The position numbers and the translations under genes are program-made. Shown here in pieces: positions 5,264 to 7,085 of a DNA stretch of 7,085 nucleotides. The DNA is taken from contig CALGVL010000004.1 in NCBI GenBank assembly GCA_937930165.1, positions 1-7,085 on the forward strand. Reading direction: 5' to 3'. Origin of the DNA: an uncultured Acetobacteraceae bacterium. GTDB lineage: Bacteria > Pseudomonadota > Alphaproteobacteria > Acetobacterales > Acetobacteraceae. Position 1 is the stretch's first letter. The number at the start of each line of letters is the position of its first letter. The notes under the pieces are model-generated. The model did not search any database and was not told where the DNA came from. It was given only the letters and a program-made list of their open reading frames with translations.

Positions 5264-7085
5264 TGGGCGGCCTTTGCGTTGTAGCGGAGGATGTCCGGAC
5301 GTTCGGGCATGCGTGGCGGGGCGCGCAGCGGCTCGGGATGCGGGCTGGTGATGCCGGCTTCCTCCGGCGCCGCCTTCTCGATGCGCACGCGCAGGTCGTA
5401 CCAGGCGGCCTGACCCGTGACCGGATCGCTGTTGGCGTGGCGGAAACCCTCCTGCGCAGGCAGCCATTCGGAGATGACGTGGTTCAGCAGGAAGCCCTTT
5501 GTGGATTCCGGGCTGTCCTCCGAAAGCCCCCAGGCGCCGGCGCGCTTGCCGATGGCGTTCCAGGTCCAGACCGTGTCCGGGTTCACGCCCTCCATCAGCT
5601 TCACCTGGCATTTCAGCCGGCCGGAGCGGCTCTCCACCCAGACCCAGTCGTCATCCGCAAGGCCCAGCGCGAGGCCCCGGCTGCGAGCCATGTAGAGCTT
5701 GTTGGCGCCATGGATCTGCCGCAGCCAGGCATTCATCGAGCCCCAGGAATGATACATCGCCATCGGCCGCTGGGTGACGGCGGAGAGCGGGAAGCGGCTT
5801 AGGTCCTGCGCCTGCTGCTCCAGCGGCGCATACCAGATGGGCAGCGGATCGCAGTAGCGGCGGATGCGCTCGCGCAGATGCGCGGGCGGCTGCTTCGCGC
5901 CATGGCCCTCGGCGGCGAGGCGGAATTTCTGCAAGGGCTCGGACCAGATCTGCATGACGATCTGATCCGCCTTGCCGATCAGCCCCATGGCCTTGGCCTG
6001 GTCCAGATAGGCACGGTTGGCGTGCTTGAAATACTGCTGCTCCGGCGGCAGGTGGTCGCGCCAGAAGCAGCCATTCTCGATGTAGCGCTGGAGCTGGTCC
6101 GGATTCGGCTCGCCGACGCCCTTTTTGCTGCCGTCCTTGCCGCGGAAGCCGGCGAGCGGGCCGACGCCGGGCGTCCGCTCATGGTTTACGATGTAGTCGG
6201 GATAGTCCTTGTAGCGCGGCGAGCCATCCTCCTTCACGAAGGCGGGCAGGCCGAGCCGGGCGCCGAGCTCGATCAGCACGTCCTGGAACGGGCGCACGTC
6301 GCGGTCCGGCTTGACCACCGGCTGGCGGATGGAATCCCCCGCGCCATGCGCGCTGCCGATCGGCCTGTCCAGGATGGAGATGCAGTCCCAGCGCTCCAGA
6401 TAGGTGGTGTCCGGCAGAATCAGATCCGCATAGGGCACCGTCTCGGAGAAATAGGCGTCCGAGTAGATGACATGCGGGATGACATACTCGCCGTCCGGCC
6501 GCTTCTCCGTCAGGATGCGGATGACCTCACTGGGGTTCATGGCGCTGTTCCAGGCCATGTTGGCCATGAACATGAACAGCGTGTCGATCGGATAGGGATC
6601 GCCGGCCCCGGCATTGCCGATGACCGTGTGCATCATCCCGTGCAGGGCGAGCGGCGCCTCCCAGGAGAAGGCCTTGTCCACCCGCAGGGGCGTGCCGTCA
6701 TCCTCCACCAGCAGGTCGTCCGGCCCGTGCGGGAAGGCCAGGAGGTTGCCGGAGAGCGGCGTGTTCGGCTTCGCCCCCCTTCCAGCCGGGCCAGGGCCCG
6801 GCGGGATCGGCCGCGGGAAGGGCGACTTGTAGCGCCAGGAGCCGGGCGTATCCACGGCGCCCAGCAGCATCTGCAGCAGGTGCAGGGCGCGGCAGGTATG
6901 AAAGCCGTTGGAATGCGCGCTGATGCCGCGCATGGCGTGGAAGGCCACGGGGCGGCCGATCATCTTCTCATGCCGCCGGCCCCAGACATCGGTCCAGGGC
7001 TGGTCCAGCACCACGGGCTGGTTGAAGGCGACATCCGCGATCTCGGCGGCGATGCGGCGGATGCGCTCGGCCGGGACGCCGCAGC
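5260..7085 (-). CDS. soeA: molybdopterin oxidoreductase catalytic subunit, SoeA-like, C-terminal part
   Basis: The frame enters from the right edge and gives 607 residues before a TGA at 5260-5262. About a third of a roughly 950-residue protein, including the N-terminal [4Fe-4S] domain and any Tat signal, is outside the window. The visible part belongs to the DMSO-reductase (bis-MGD) superfamily. It starts with CGVPAERIRRIAAEIAD, then HAMRGISAHSNGFHTCRALH. The central block SDAYFSETVPYADLILPDTT precedes TYLERWD. The C-terminal cofactor-binding domain has TQRPMAMYHSWGSMNAWLRQ and later TGQAAWYDLRV. These stretches resemble SoeA, the catalytic subunit of the quinone-linked sulfite dehydrogenase SoeABC, as I recall it from sulfur bacteria and alphaproteobacteria. 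DMSO reductase, thiosulfate/polysulfide reductase or another substrate remains possible. It is followed by soeB-like and soeC-like genes with 4-bp overlaps. Predicted reaction: sulfite to sulfate, electrons to quinone. The superfamily call is near certain and the substrate is inferred. Confidence 0.7.
   Translation of the reverse strand, partial: CGVPAERIRRIAAEIADVAFNQPVVLDQPWTDVWGRRHEKMIGRPVAFHAMRGISAHSNGFHTCRALHLLQMLLGAVDTPGSWRYKSPFPRPIPPGPGPAGRGAKPNTPLSGNLLAFPHGPDDLLVEDDGTPLRVDKAFSWEAPLALHGMMHTVIGNAGAGDPYPIDTLFMFMANMAWNSAMNPSEVIRILTEKRPDGEYVIPHVIYSDAYFSETVPYADLILPDTTYLERWDCISILDRPIGSAHGAGDSIRQPVVKPDRDVRPFQDVLIELGARLGLPAFVKEDGSPRYKDYPDYIVNHERTPGVGPLAGFRGKDGSKKGVGEPNPDQLQRYIENGCFWRDHLPPEQQYFKHANRAYLDQAKAMGLIGKADQIVMQIWSEPLQKFRLAAEGHGAKQPPAHLRERIRRYCDPLPIWYAPLEQQAQDLSRFPLSAVTQRPMAMYHSWGSMNAWLRQIHGANKLYMARSRGLALGLADDDWVWVESRSGRLKCQVKLMEGVNPDTVWTWNAIGKRAGAWGLSEDSPESTKGFLLNHVISEWLPAQEGFRHANSDPVTGQAAWYDLRVRIEKAAPEEAGITSPHPEPLRAPPRMPERPDILRYNAKAAQ

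Noticed and set aside
5264..5611. Longer version of the iron-sulfur subunit starting at 5611
   Set aside because: The extra 116 residues overlap the catalytic subunit in another frame and match nothing. The family N-terminus (KLGLVIDLDTCVGC) is reached shortly after the GTG at 5263.

Overview
This is a GC-rich, gene-dense bacterial chromosome segment with nine protein genes, two of them cut by the window edges. The base composition, the GTG starts, the strong GGAGG-type ribosome sites and the protein families point to an alphaproteobacterium. An Acetobacteraceae/Roseomonas-like organism is my best guess, but nothing here fixes the genus. I saw no tRNA, rRNA, CRISPR array, insertion sequence, phage gene or compositional island.

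Left end: the last 82 codons of a HupE/UreJ-type membrane protein run on the + strand. They meet, tail to tail with only 4 bp between, a four-gene cluster on the - strand. Read in transcription order, that cluster is gnd (6-phosphogluconate dehydrogenase, short bacterial type), gntK (gluconokinase), an RraA-like putative aldolase, and a 4HBT-fold acyl-CoA thioesterase. gnd/gntK and the RraA-like/thioesterase pair each share a 4-bp start/stop overlap, and 32 bp separate the two pairs, so one mRNA is likely. GntK makes 6-phosphogluconate from gluconate and Gnd converts it to ribulose 5-phosphate, CO2 and reduced cofactor. The last two genes have no obvious place in that route.

Middle: a 183-bp divergent intergenic region (2937-3119) separates gnd from a + strand gene for a small DUF3597 protein. 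On the gnd side it carries a sigma70-like promoter, with an imperfect dyad over its -10 element. On the DUF3597 side there is a weak match to the alphaproteobacterial general-stress (EcfG) promoter pattern. Between the DUF3597 gene and the next operon lies a perfect 10-bp GC hairpin that probably ends transcription from both sides.

Right part: three overlapping - strand genes encode a membrane-bound molybdoenzyme of the DMSO-reductase superfamily. They are a catalytic molybdopterin subunit (C-terminal 607 residues visible), a four-cluster [4Fe-4S] ferredoxin subunit, and an eight-helix DmsC-type anchor. Conserved stretches recall the SoeABC quinone-dependent sulfite dehydrogenase of phototrophic sulfur bacteria and marine alphaproteobacteria more than true DMSO reductase. 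If so, the complex oxidises cytoplasmic sulfite to sulfate and feeds electrons to the quinone pool.

I found no clearly undescribed system. The observations most worth a second look are the Soe-like operon (usually annotated as DMSO reductase), the RraA-like protein with an intact aldolase motif in a gluconate operon, and the two-sided regulatory region at 2937-3119.
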